A stretch of DNA of 64,000 bases from Pseudonocardia sp. CNS-004 (GTDB lineage Bacteria > Actinomycetota > Actinomycetes > Mycobacteriales > Pseudonocardiaceae): positions 62,001-126,000 of the forward strand of contig MKJV01000064.1 in the NCBI GenBank assembly GCA_001942185.1, in the 5' to 3' direction. Each line of letters starts with the position of its first letter. The stretch's first letter is position 1. Both the position numbers and the translations under genes were made by a program. Below the pieces are notes generated by a model. The model did not search any database. It saw only the letters and a program-made list of their open reading frames with translations, and was not told where the DNA came from. Below, piece after piece: positions 36,711 to 45,157 of the stretch.

Positions 36711-37604
36711 ATGATCACAGTGCTGGGTGCCACCGGGACCGTCGGCCGCAAGATCGTGCATCGGCTGCTCGAGGCGGGTGAGTCCGTCCGCGCCGTCGGC
36801 CGCGATCGCGGGGTGCTGGCCGAACTGGCCGCCGCCGGAGCCGAGCCCCGAAGCGGCGACGCCGCCGACGTCGCGTTCCTGACGGAGGCGTTCCGCGGCG
36901 CGGACGCGGTGCACACGATGCTGCCCTACAGCCCGGCCGCGCCGGACTTCCGTGGGGACCAGGCGCGGCTGGGCGCGGCGATCGTGGCCGCGATCCGGCA
37001 GTCCGGCGTGCGCAAGGTGGTGGCGCTGAGCAGCGTCGGGGCCGAGCAGGAGGCCGGAACCGGCTTCATCGCGGCGAGCCTGCATCCCCAGGAGCGGCGG
37101 TTGCGGGCGCTCGAAGGCGTCGACGTGCTGTTCCTGCGGCCCACGCTGTTCTTCGAGAGCGTCGTCGCCGCCGTGGACGTCGACGACCCGACGGGCGTCA
37201 ACGCCGACGTGGTCGCCCCGGACGTCCCGGTGGCGATGGTGTCGACGCACGACGTCGCGGAGGCCGCCGCCGAGGCCCTGCGGTCCCGCGACTGGAGCGG
37301 CGGGGAGATCCGTGAGCTGCTGGGCCCGCGCGACCTCACCTACGCCGAGGCCACCCGGATCTTCGGCCGGGCGATCGGTCGCCCCGACCTGCCGTACGTG
37401 CAGCTGTCCGGTGACGAGATGATCGCGGCGCTGGTGCAGGCGGGGTTCACGGCCGACACCGCTGCGCTGCACGTCGAGATGGGTCACGCGATCTCGGCCG
37501 GCACGATCGGGCCGCTGGGGGGACGCACGTCGCGTTCCACCACGCGCACCAGGTTCGAGGACGCCGTCGCCGAGCTCGTCGGCAACCGCCAGGAGGTACC
37601 GTGA
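36711..37604 (+). CDS. NAD(P)H-binding NmrA/SDR-like oxidoreductase
   Basis: 297 residues from ATG 36711 (AAAGGAGG upstream). N-terminal Rossmann motif MITVLGATGTVGRKIVHRLLEAG, then ADAVHTMLPYSP, GVRKVVALSSVGAEQEAGTG (no YxxxK catalytic pair) and LFLRPTLFFES, MVSTHDVAEAAAEAL, typical of NmrA/atypical extended SDRs that act as NAD(P)H sensors or quinone reductases. It overlaps the DUF1772 gene by GTGA and is divergent from the AraC regulator. A small redox module under AraC control is inferred. Confidence 0.88.
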   Translation: MITVLGATGTVGRKIVHRLLEAGESVRAVGRDRGVLAELAAAGAEPRSGDAADVAFLTEAFRGADAVHTMLPYSPAAPDFRGDQARLGAAIVAAIRQSGVRKVVALSSVGAEQEAGTGFIAASLHPQERRLRALEGVDVLFLRPTLFFESVVAAVDVDDPTGVNADVVAPDVPVAMVSTHDVAEAAAEALRSRDWSGGEIRELLGPRDLTYAEATRIFGRAIGRPDLPYVQLSGDEMIAALVQAGFTADTAALHVEMGHAISAGTIGPLGGRTSRSTTRTRFEDAVAELVGNRQEVP

Positions 37605-38080
37605 TCGCCACCGTTCTTCCTTTCGTCACGCTGCTCGGGGTCGTCGGCTCGGGCCTCATGGCCGGCGTGTTCTTCGCCTTCTCCACCGCGGTGATGCCGG
37701 GGTTGCGCAGGCTCCGACCATCCGCAGGTGCCGAGGCGATGCAGCACGTGAACGTCGTCATCCAGAACCCGCTGTTCCTCCTCGTCTTCATGGGCACGGG
37801 GCTGATCTGCCTGCTGGTCGCGATCGGGGCGCTGGTGAGCGGTGCCGCGGGCGCGGTCTGGCTGGTGATCGGCGCGCTGCTGTACGTCGTGGGCAGCGTC
37901 GGGCTGACCATGGGCGTGAACGTGCCGATGAACAACCGGCTCGACGCCGCCAACCCGATCACCGACACGGGCGCGGCGATCTGGGCCGACTACCTGACCC
38001 GCTGGACGGCGTGGAACCACGTCCGCGCCCTGGCCTGCACGGCCGCGACGGCCGCGCTGGCGGTCGGGCTCTGGGCGTAG
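37601..38080 (+). CDS. DUF1772 (anthrone oxygenase family) membrane protein
   Basis: 159 residues from GTG 37601, overlapping the previous stop. Four hydrophobic helices: VLPFVTLLGVVGSGLMAGVFFAFSTAVMPGL, NPLFLLVFMGTGLICLLVAIGALVSG, VWLVIGALLYVVGSVGLTMGVNVPMNNRLD and a C-terminal HVRALACTAATAALAVGL. The AGVFFAFSTAVMPGL and NVPMNNRL motifs are diagnostic of DUF1772. Cotranscription with the NmrA-like gene is common in actinobacteria. No substrate is known. Confidence 0.88.
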   Translation: MIATVLPFVTLLGVVGSGLMAGVFFAFSTAVMPGLRRLRPSAGAEAMQHVNVVIQNPLFLLVFMGTGLICLLVAIGALVSGAAGAVWLVIGALLYVVGSVGLTMGVNVPMNNRLDAANPITDTGAAIWADYLTRWTAWNHVRALACTAATAALAVGLWA

Positions 38081-38236
38081 CGCCCACCGAAAAGGTGGTG
38101 CCGAATGGCGTCACGTGATCCAGAATCCCCCCGTGTTCACGTTCTTCCGACGTCGCTGACCCGCCGGCGGCCCCTGGGTTTCCCCGCCGCCGGTGATGCG
38201 GGACAGCACCTCGCCGTCCCGGGTCACGACGTGGGG

Positions 38237-39331
38237 ATGGTGGATCGATGCCACGCGCACTGCGCGTCGGCCCCACCGCTGCGCGTCCCGGTCGTGCCGC
38301 CGTCCGATGACGGTGCGCGCCTGGTGGCGCGGTGCGTGCGGGGGATCGAGGAGATCCTGGTCGACGAGCTCGGTGAGCTCGGCACGGTCGGGGCGGTGGG
38401 GCACCGCGAGGTGCACTTCACCGCGCGTCCCGGTCCGGGGGTGCTGGCGCTCGGCACGGCCGACGACGTGTTCGTCATCGCCGCCGAGGCCCGAGGCATC
38501 GGCCGGGCCCGGACCGGCGTGGAGCGGTTGCGGGCCGCGGTGGCCGCGGCGACCTGCACCGCGTCGTCCGGGAACGGGAGCGCTGCGGCGGCCCACCCGC
38601 GCCCGCACGCTCGACGTGTCGGCGTCGGTGCTGGGCGGGCGCGCGTTCAACCGGTACGACCTGGAGGACGCGGTCGGCCCGGTGCTCGCTCGCGGGCTCG
38701 GGGTGAGCTACCACTCGCGGCGGGCAGGCGCCCGGCCGCTGCGGGTGGGCTGACGTGGCGGGTCACCGTGGGCGACGACCGCGCGACGGTGGCGCTGCGC
38801 GTGCCCGCGCGTCCGCTGCACCGCAGGGCGTACAAGACGGCGTCGGTGCCGGGCACGCTGCACCCGCCGCTCGCGGCCGCGATGCTGCGGGTCGCGGGCG
38901 CCGGGCCGGGTGACGTGCTGCTCGATCCGTGCTGCGGGGCCGGGACGCTCCCGATCGAGGCGGCCGGCGCCGCGGCCCGCGTGATCGGGTCGGACGCCGA
39001 CCCCGCTGCGGTGGATGCGGCGGCCGCGAACGGCTCGGGTGTCGCGGTGACCTGGTACGTGGCCGACGCCGGGGCCCTCCCGCTGGGGGACGGCACGGTC
39101 GACCGGGTCGTCGTCAACCCGCCGTGGGCGAGGCAGGTCGCCCCGCGCGGGCGGCTCGCCGCCGACCCGGACCGGCTCTGGTGGGAGGTGCGCCGGGTGC
39201 TGGCACCGGGCGGGCGGATCGTCGCCCTGCTGCCGGACCCGCGCCCACCCGCCGGCCTCGTGGTGCGGCGGGCCCTGCCCGTCAGCCTGTTCGGCGCCCA
39301 CCCGGTGATCACGGTGCTGACGCCGCGATAG
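38237..39331 (+). CDS. UPF0020/THUMP-type nucleic-acid methyltransferase, three frameshifts
   Basis: The N-terminal part (from an uncertain start, ATG 38237) reads LVARCVRGIEEILVDELGELGTVG, HREVHFTARPG, DDVFVIAAEARGIG, like THUMP/RlmL-type proteins. Bases are missing near 38550, 38600 and 38735: the other frames give DLHRVVRERERCGGPP and then RTLDVSASVLGGRAFNRYDLEDAVGPVLARGLGVSYHSRRAG. The last frame has the methylase domain: VALRVPARPLHRRAYKTASVPGTLHPPLAAAML, DPCCGAGTLPIEAA (SAM site), GSDADPAAVDAA and the NPPW motif (VVVNPPWARQ) for amino-group methylation of guanine. Predicted to modify tRNA or rRNA. Confidence 0.78.
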   Translation: MVDRCHAHCASAPPLRVPVVPPSDDGARLVARCVRGIEEILVDELGELGTVGAVGHREVHFTARPGPGVLALGTADDVFVIAAEARGIGRARTGVERLRAAVAAATCTASSGNGSAAAAHPRPHARRVGVGAGRARVQPVRPGGRGRPGARSRARGELPLAAGRRPAAAGGLTWRVTVGDDRATVALRVPARPLHRRAYKTASVPGTLHPPLAAAMLRVAGAGPGDVLLDPCCGAGTLPIEAAGAAARVIGSDADPAAVDAAAANGSGVAVTWYVADAGALPLGDGTVDRVVVNPPWARQVAPRGRLAADPDRLWWEVRRVLAPGGRIVALLPDPRPPAGLVVRRALPVSLFGAHPVITVLTPR

Positions 39332-39332
39332 C

Positions 39333-39441
39333 GCGACTCACCTGCATCCACACCCCGACTCGCGGGAGTGGGGCCCACCCCCTTTTCCGCGAGTCGGGGT
39401 CTGCGTGTGCGCGAGTCGCGTTCTCGATGCAGGTGAGTCGC
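39333..39441. repeat. Nested-stem intergenic repeat, copy 3 (best preserved)
   Basis: Outer perfect stem GCGACTCACCTGCATC (39333-39348) / GATGCAGGTGAGTCGC (39426-39441) encloses an inner perfect stem CCCCGACTCGCGG (about 39353) / CCGCGAGTCGGGG (about 39388). It begins two bases after the methylase stop and ends 15 bases before the -10 of the next gene. Confidence 0.8.
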
Positions 39442-39456
39442 CGCCTGGGGACCACC

Positions 39457-39471
39457 GATACTGGGTGCGTG
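39457..39471 (+). promoter_or_regulatory. Leaderless-type promoter
   Basis: -10 GATACT (39457-39462), six bases, then GTG 39469. There is no Shine-Dalgarno in front of the GTG. Confidence 0.55.
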
Positions 39472-40329
39472 GCGGGGCGGCGGGGGAGCGGGCGGGACGG
39501 CGTGCACGCGCAGGTCTCGTCCGGCACCGCCGAGCTACGGCCCGACCGCGACCGCAGGCAGGGCTGGACGCTGCTGCTCGACGGCACCCCGCAGTCCCAC
39601 GTGGATCTCGACGACCCGGCCCACCTGGAGTTCGACTACACCCGCAGGATCGGGCACGTGGTCGACCTGGCCGCCCCGCCCCGCAGACCTCTGCGGGCGC
39701 TGCACCTCGGCGGTGGGGCGTTCACGCTGGCCCGCTACGTGGCGGCCACCCGGCCGCGGTCGGGCCAGCAGGTCGTGGAGCGGGACGGGGCGCTCGTCGA
39801 GCTCGTGCGCCGGGAGCTGCCGCTCGACCGCACGTGGCGGCTGCGGGTGCGCACCGGCGACGCGCGCGACGTCGTCGGGCGGCTTCCGCGCGGCGGGTTC
39901 GACCTCGTCGTGCTCGACGTGTTCGCCGGTGCCCGCACTCCCGCGCACCTCGCCTCCCGCGAGTTCCTGGACGCCGTCGCGGACGTCATGGCCCCGGCCG
40001 CCACGTACGCGGCGAACCTCACCGACGGCGGGACGCTCGCCTTCTCGCGGGCCCAGGTGGCCACGCTGCAGGCGGTGTTCCCGCACGCGTTCCTGGTGGC
40101 CGAGCCCGCGGTGCTGCGCGGGCGGCGGTTCGGGAACCTGCTGCTCGTCGGCGCCCGGGAGCCGCTGCCGGTGGACGCGATGGCGGCGCGGGTGGCGGGC
40201 GACCGGTCGTCGGCGCGCCTGCTGCACGGGGCCGAGCTCGACCGGTTCCGGGGTGATGCGCGGCCGGTCGCCGATGCGGGCGCCTCCGCGTCGCCGCCAC
40301 CGCCGCAGGGGACGTTCGGGACCTGCTGA
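39469..40329 (+). CDS. Spermidine synthase-fold protein
   Basis: 286 residues from a leaderless GTG 39469. The fold of the spermine/spermidine synthase family is seen: GWTLLLDGTPQSHVDLDDPAHLEFDYTRRIGHVVDL, ALHLGGGAFTLARYVAATRP, VVERDGALVELVRRELPL, DARDVVGRLPRGGFDLVVLDVFAGARTPAHL (the usual catalytic Asp region), NLTDGGTLAFSRAQVATLQAVFPHAFLVAEP. Actinobacterial members of this type usually lack proven polyamine activity and are annotated as fused-MFS/spermidine synthase-like. A SAM-binding methyltransferase-like role is possible. It converges on the padR gene. Confidence 0.82.
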   Translation: MAGRRGSGRDGVHAQVSSGTAELRPDRDRRQGWTLLLDGTPQSHVDLDDPAHLEFDYTRRIGHVVDLAAPPRRPLRALHLGGGAFTLARYVAATRPRSGQQVVERDGALVELVRRELPLDRTWRLRVRTGDARDVVGRLPRGGFDLVVLDVFAGARTPAHLASREFLDAVADVMAPAATYAANLTDGGTLAFSRAQVATLQAVFPHAFLVAEPAVLRGRRFGNLLLVGAREPLPVDAMAARVAGDRSSARLLHGAELDRFRGDARPVADAGASASPPPPQGTFGTC

Positions 40330-40335
40330 CGTGGC

Positions 40336-40944
40336 CTACTCGCGAGCGTGATGGGCGTACCAGTGGTCGTCGCCGAGCATGCCGTCGTCGAAGCTCCGCA
40401 GCAGCGAACGCAGCCATCCCAGCTCGGCCTCGGCCATGGCGAGGCGGTAGTCGTCCTCGAGGAGGTACACGCGGCCGAGTCCGCGCCCGGTCAACGCCTC
40501 GGTGGACGCCGCGAGCTCCGCGCGGCGCCGTTCGACGTCGGCGCCGACGGCGTGTTCGCGTGAACGCAGTGCCGCCACGGCCTCGGCGGGCGGGAGCGCG
40601 GTGAGGTGGTCGAGGCCGGCTGCGAAGGCCGGGTACTCGGCGGACGGCACGCGCAGCAGGCTCGCCACCCAGTCGGCGAGGGCGGCCGAGCCGGCCTCGG
40701 TGATCGCGTAGGTGCGCCGTCGGGGCCGGTTACCCTGCCGGGTCGCCGGGCCGACCTGCTCGATGAGGCCCTTCCTCCTCAGCGAGTCGACGACGCTGTA
40801 GAGGGAGCCGAAGTTGAGCTTGACCGCGGTGTCCTTGCGTTGCTCCCGCATGGTCGAGCTCATCTCGTAGGGGTGCATCGGCCGTTGCGCGAGGCAGGCC
40901 AGCACAGCGAGGGCCAGCGGGTTCGAGGCTCCTCGGTCCGCCAC
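40336..40944 (-). CDS. PadR family transcriptional regulator
   Basis: 202 residues from GTG 40944. N-terminal winged helix: NPLALAVLACLAQRPMHPYEMSSTMREQ, KLNFGSLYSVVDSLRRKGLIEQVGP, NRPRRRTYAITEAGSAALADWV. The C-terminal Vir_act_alpha_C domain forms a helical dimerisation arm (ALRSREHAVGADVERRRAELAASTEALTGRG, LEDDYRLAMAEAELGWLRSLL). It is divergent from a small membrane protein gene with a near-perfect 24-bp dyad between them, so autoregulation and control of the membrane protein are likely. Confidence 0.92.
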   Translation of the reverse strand: MADRGASNPLALAVLACLAQRPMHPYEMSSTMREQRKDTAVKLNFGSLYSVVDSLRRKGLIEQVGPATRQGNRPRRRTYAITEAGSAALADWVASLLRVPSAEYPAFAAGLDHLTALPPAEAVAALRSREHAVGADVERRRAELAASTEALTGRGLGRVYLLEDDYRLAMAEAELGWLRSLLRSFDDGMLGDDHWYAHHARE

Positions 40945-40980
40945 GGCGCGCCTTCCCCCTGATGGATGTCCGGGTCCTCC

Positions 40981-41004
40981 CGGATATCCGAGCTCGAATA
41001 TCCG
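40981..41004. promoter_or_regulatory. PadR operator candidate
   Basis: CGGATAT (40981-40987) and ATATCCG (40998-41004) flank C-CGAGCTCG-A, giving a 24-bp palindrome with one mismatched pair. It is 37 bp upstream of the padR GTG and 45 bp before the membrane protein ATG. AGTATATC follows at 41011-41018. Confidence 0.6.
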
Positions 41005-41048
41005 AGTCAGAGTATATCGAGAGGTCCCGTCGACCCGTCGGAGGAGAG

Positions 41049-41564
41049 ATGACGTTCCCGAGCACGAGGCCAGGACGCACCGTCTGGCTGCTGTTGCTGG
41101 TGGTCTTCGTCGGCGTCCAGTTCGGAGCCGGCCTGTACGAGAAGCTCGTCGTCGTCCCGCAGTGGGCCGACCTGCCCGGGGACCTGGTCGTCGGCGCGAT
41201 CGAGGAATCGGGCATGAAGAGCGCGGGCCGGGTGTTCTGGCCCTTCGTGTCGCCCGTTGTCGGGGTACTGGCGATCGTCAACCTGGTACTGGCCTGGCGG
41301 GCGCGAACCCCGAACCGCCGGTGGTGGATCGCGGGGGCGGCGCTGATGTGCGCCTATGCGGTCTTCAGCTACTCGTACTTCGTGCCCCAGATGCTGATGC
41401 TGCAGGCGGGCGGGGCGACCTGGCCCGCGGAACGGGTGGAGGACCTGGTCGACACCTGGACGAGCCTGAACTACGTGCGGATGACGATCGGCGCCGCGGG
41501 CTGGTTCTGCTCCTTGCGGGCGTTGTGGCTGGCGGGCGCACCGGTGGCGTCTCCTGGCCGGTGA
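41049..41564 (+). CDS. Four-TM membrane protein, PadR-associated
   Basis: 171 residues from ATG 41049, directly after GGAGGAGAG. Four hydrophobic helices: TVWLLLLVVFVGVQFGAGLYEKLVVVP, VFWPFVSPVVGVLAIVNLVLAW, WWIAGAALMCAYAVFSYSYFVPQMLML and YVRMTIGAAGWFCSLRALWLAG. The topology and AGLYEKLVVVPQW motif resemble DUF1772-like or DoxX-like small proteins, but no family is certain. It is divergent from padR and probably repressed by it. The stop is 10 bp from the stop of the facing MFS gene. Confidence 0.75.
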   Translation: MTFPSTRPGRTVWLLLLVVFVGVQFGAGLYEKLVVVPQWADLPGDLVVGAIEESGMKSAGRVFWPFVSPVVGVLAIVNLVLAWRARTPNRRWWIAGAALMCAYAVFSYSYFVPQMLMLQAGGATWPAERVEDLVDTWTSLNYVRMTIGAAGWFCSLRALWLAGAPVASPGR

Positions 41565-41573
41565 CCGGGGCTC

Positions 41574-43031
41574 CTACGCCGCCGCCTCGGCCTTCGCGGG
41601 CTCCTTGCCCGCCCCGACCAGGAAGGTGAGCGGGAGCGCGATCGTCGCGATGATCGCCGCCACCATGAACGACGCGCGTGCGCCCGCCACGTCGTGCCGG
41701 TGGTGGCGCCTCCGGAGGCCACCGCCATCACCGTGATGAACAGTGCGGTGCCTGCCGCGCCTGCCACCTGCTGGAGGGTCGCCATGATCGCGCTGCCGTG
41801 CGAGTCGAGGTGTCCGGGGAGCCTGCCGAGGGCGTCGGTCATGAGCGGGGTGAGCATCAGCGAGATGCCGACCACCAGCACGACGTGGAACGCGATGATC
41901 ATCACAGGGGGGAGCCGGGGCCGAGCGTGGTGAACGCCCAGAGCGCGACGGTGAGCACCGCTGCTCCCGGGATGACGAGAGTGCGCGGGCCGAGCCGGTC
42001 GTACAGGCGGCCGACCACCGGACCGAGCAGGCCCATCGCGAGCCCGCCCGGCAGCACCGCGAGGCCCGTGACGAACGGGCTGAGGCGCAGCACGTCCTGC
42101 AGGTAGAGCGGCAGCAGGATCAGCACGCCGAAGAGCGACATCATGCTCAGCACCACGAGCACCATCGCCACGACGAAGGGCCGGTGCGCGAGAGGGCGCA
42201 GGTCGAGCAGGGCGTTGCCGTCGCCCTGCAGGCGCAGCTGCCGGGCGACGAACAGCGCGAGCGCCACGAGCCCGATCACGGTGGGCACCCACGGCGTGAC
42301 CAGCGCGTGCCCGCGGGCCGACTCCCCGACGCTGCTCAGCCCGAACACGAGTCCGCCGAACCCGAGCGCGGACAGCAGCACGGAGCCGAGGTCGAGGGGG
42401 ACGTGGCGGACCTCGGCGGCCACCCGCAGCCACCGGGCGCCGCCGCGAACGCGACCAGCGCGATCGGCAGCACGATCCAGAACATCCACCGCCAGCCGAG
42501 GGTGCTCAGGATCACGCCGGACAGCGTCGGGCCCACGGCGGGCGCGACGGCGATCACGATCGTGATCGTGCCCATCGTGGCGCCCCGGCGCGCGATCGGT
42601 ACCAGGCGCAGCACGGTGGTCATGAGCAGCGGCACCATCACGGCGGTGCCTGTGGCCTGCACGATCCGGCCCGCCAGCAGCACCGGGAAGCCGGGCGCGA
42701 GGGCGCTGACGAGCGTGCCCGTGCTGAACAGCAGCATCGACGTGAGGTAGACCCTGCGCGGCGGGAACCGCTGCAGCAGGAACCCGGTGATCGGGATGAC
42801 CACCGCCATCGTGAGCAGGAATCCGCTGGTCAGCCACTGGGCGGTGCTGACGGTGATGCCGAGGTCGGCGATCAGCACCGGCAGCGCGACGCTCATGATC
42901 GTCTCGTTGAGGATCATGACGAACGCCGAGCCGACAAGCAGCGAGATCACCAGCGTGGCCCCCGCGGTCGGCTCCGGCCCGGCTTCGGGTGCCGGTTCGG
43001 CGTCGGGGTGGCCGGTGGCTGGGCCGGTCAT
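41574..43031 (-). CDS. MFS drug:H+ antiporter (DHA2, EmrB/QacA type), three frameshifts
   Basis: ATG 43031 with AGGAG upstream. Piece 1: LVISLLVGSAFVMILNETIMSVALPVLIADLGI (motif D1 region), GFLLQRFPPRRVYLTSMLLFSTG, GRIVQATGTAVMVPLLMTTVLRLVP, AVAPAVGPTLSGVIL (motif C), WRWMFWIVLPIALVA. Bases are missing at about 42433, 41907 and 41700; pieces 2-4 continue LDLGSVLLSALGFGGLVFGL, LAMGLLGPVVGRLYDRLGPR, MIIAFHVVLVVGISLMLTPLM and ARASFMVAAIIATIALPLTFLVG to TAG 41574. 14 TM helices are expected. An efflux pump of the plasma membrane. Confidence 0.88.
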
Positions 43032-43116
43032 CGGGGAGCTCCTGTCGCGTCGGGCCCTCGACGCTACCGATCCCGCCTCGACGTGGGCCACGCAGTTCGC
43101 CCTCCGGGGACGCGTT

Positions 43117-43373
43117 CTACCGCCGGAGTACCTCGGTGAGCGCCGAGATGCTGTGGTCGGCGTGCCGGCGTCGGCGGCGCGGCGCACCAGCTCGTACAGC
43201 GGGGTGGCCCACGACACGTCGACGCCCGTCTCCCGGCCGAACTCGTGGTCCCATTGCTCCGACGCGAGGAACAGACCGACCGAGGACTGGCCGTCGGCGT
43301 AGTCGCGGGTGTCGATCTCGCGGGCGAACGTGGGCAGGAGATGGAGCGCATCGAGGCGCTCCCGGGATAGCGG
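43117..43373 (-). pseudogene. C-terminal remnant of a 6PGDH-like/imine reductase-type protein
   Basis: Reading in frame directly after the TGA of the upstream phosphatidyltransferase: LSRERLDALHLLPTFAREIDTRDYADGQSSVGLFLASEQW, DHEFGRETGVDVSWATPLYELVRRAADAG, then one base missing and HADHSISALTEVLRR with stop at 43117. This looks like the helical C-terminal domain of NADPH-dependent imine reductase/6-phosphogluconate dehydrogenase-like proteins (IDxxxY and SALxEVLR motifs). No N-terminal Rossmann domain exists upstream, so it is a 5'-truncated remnant. Confidence 0.55.
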
Positions 43374-44101
43374 TCAGCCCGCCGAGCGGGCCCGCTCCGG
43401 CTGCCACAGCAGCCGCACCGTGCGCCAGAACGACCAGACCAGCAGCGCGAGCGCCACGGCCACCAGCGTGACCGTGACGGGGTGCGGCAGCAGCCGGGAG
43501 GCCGCGACGACGAGGACCACGCCCTGCACGGCGGCCACCGTCTTCGCGACGTAGCTCGGCGGCGTCGTCCCGCGCAGCCAGGGCAGCAGCCTGCCCGCGG
43601 CGACGAACACGTACCGCATCAGGCCGATCGCGAGGGCCCACGGCCCGACGATGCCCGCGACGTGCACGCTCAGCACGAGCACGAGGAACGCGCGACCTCC
43701 ATGTCGAACCGGGCGCCGACGGGCGAGACGGTGCCGGTGCGCCGCGCCACCTTCCCGTCGACGGCGTCGAGCACCAGCGCGGCCGAGGCGAGCGCGACGA
43801 GAGCGGCGCGCGCCGTCCACCCGCTGAGCAGGCTCTCGGCGACGATCGCGGTGACACCGCCGACCAGCAACGCCCTGGCGAGCGTGACGAGGTCGGCGGG
43901 CCCGAGCACGGACCGCCCGGCACGGTGCATCGCGGCGGACAACAGCCCCAGCAAGGCCGCCGCGTACACCACTCCGACCAGCACACCGAGCGGTCCGAGC
44001 CCGAACGCGGCGGCGAGCCCGGCCAGGATGAGCAGCTGCACGCCTGCAGCTGCCGCCTGTTCCGGGCCCCCCTTCACTACTGTGCAGGTGCTGGTGACCA
44101 C
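43374..44101 (-). CDS. CDP-alcohol phosphatidyltransferase family protein, frameshifted
   Basis: From GTG 44101 (start uncertain; 44077 also possible): [59 protein letters not shown], then the signature [25 protein letters not shown]. One base is missing at about 43690; the next frame supplies the final Asp and continues [41 protein letters not shown]. With the repair, the D-xx-DG-xx-AR-x8-G-xxx-D-xxx-D motif is complete. It transfers a phospho-alcohol from a CDP-activated donor in the membrane. It is divergent from the dehydrogenase gene and probably part of the pterin-like locus. Confidence 0.85.
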
Positions 44102-44164
44102 TCCGCGTTCCACCTCCGCATCACGTTCGCGTGGACCTGTCGGTTCACTTCGGGAAGGGATGAC

Positions 44165-45142
44165 ATGGGTCACACGGCACGAGCATTCTGGCTCCTCGCT
44201 CCCGGCGAGGGCGAGATCCGGGCCGTCGAGCTGCCTGAACCCGACCCCGGCGACGTCGTGGTGCGCACCACGTACTCCGCCGTGAGCCGGGGCACCGAGA
44301 CCCTCGTGTTCGGGGGCCGGGTGCCACGGAGCCAGCACGCCTCCATGCGGGCCCCGTTCCAGGAGGGGGATTTCCCCGCTCCCGTGAAGTACGGGTACCT
44401 CGCGGTCGGTGTCGTCGAACACGGCCCGCCGGATCTCGTGGGCCGGACCGTCTTCTGCCTGTACCCCCACCAGACGCGTTTCGTCGTGCCGGCCACGGCC
44501 GTGACGCCGGTGCCCGACGACGTGCCGGCGGCCCGGGCCGTGCTGGCGGGCACGGTGGAGACGGCTGTGAACGCGCTGTGGGACGCCGCGCCGCTGGTGG
44601 GCGACCGCATCGCGGTGGTCGGCGGGGGGATGGTGGGGTGCAGCGTCGCCGCACTGCTGGCGGGGGTGCCCGGCGCCCGTGTCGAGCTGGTGGACGCCGA
44701 CCCGTCCCGCGCCACGGTGGCCGCCGCGCTGGGCGTCGGGTTCGCCACGCCGGATGCCGCGGCGGACGACTGCGACCTCGTCGTGCACGCCAGCGCCACC
44801 GAGGCGGGTCTCGCCCGGTCGCTGGAGCTGCTCGCCGACGAGGGCGAGGTGGTCGAGATGTCCTGGTACGGCGACCGGATGCCGCGGGTGCCGCTCGGCG
44901 AGGCGTTCCACTCGAAGCGGCTGACGATCCGCAGCAGCCAGGTCGGCACCGTCTCGCCGCGGCGGGCCCGCCGCGGCTACGCGGGGCGCATGGCGGTGGC
45001 GTTGCGCCTGCTCACCGACCCGCGGTTCGACGCCCTGGTCACGGCCGAGCACCCGTTCGACGAGCTGCCGGCGCTGCTGCCGCGCCTCGCCGACGGCACG
45101 CTCCCGGCGCTGTGCCTGCGCCTGCGCCACGGGGACGGTTGA
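44165..45142 (+). CDS. Zinc-less MDR dehydrogenase (BchC-like)
   Basis: 325 residues from ATG 44165 (AAGGGA five bases upstream). GroES-like N-terminus: [50 protein letters not shown]. The Cys/His ligands of zinc alcohol dehydrogenases are replaced by SRGTE, as in BchC-like members. Rossmann motif [22 protein letters not shown], acidic [18 protein letters not shown], ending in [16 protein letters not shown]. It would be an NAD(P)-dependent oxidoreductase acting on a hydroxyl or double bond. In actinobacteria it accompanies the PTPS/glycosyltransferase/RibA-like set found here at 47.6-52.1 kb. Confidence 0.82.
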   Translation: MGHTARAFWLLAPGEGEIRAVELPEPDPGDVVVRTTYSAVSRGTETLVFGGRVPRSQHASMRAPFQEGDFPAPVKYGYLAVGVVEHGPPDLVGRTVFCLYPHQTRFVVPATAVTPVPDDVPAARAVLAGTVETAVNALWDAAPLVGDRIAVVGGGMVGCSVAALLAGVPGARVELVDADPSRATVAAALGVGFATPDAAADDCDLVVHASATEAGLARSLELLADEGEVVEMSWYGDRMPRVPLGEAFHSKRLTIRSSQVGTVSPRRARRGYAGRMAVALRLLTDPRFDALVTAEHPFDELPALLPRLADGTLPALCLRLRHGDG

Positions 45143-45157
45143 GGGGCGCGGTCGACC

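Noticed and set aside
38128..38154. An eight-codon ORF (VFTFFRRR) upstream of the RNA methylase-like gene as an attenuator peptide
   Set aside because: No terminator/antiterminator pairing or biosynthetic target follows; it is probably chance.
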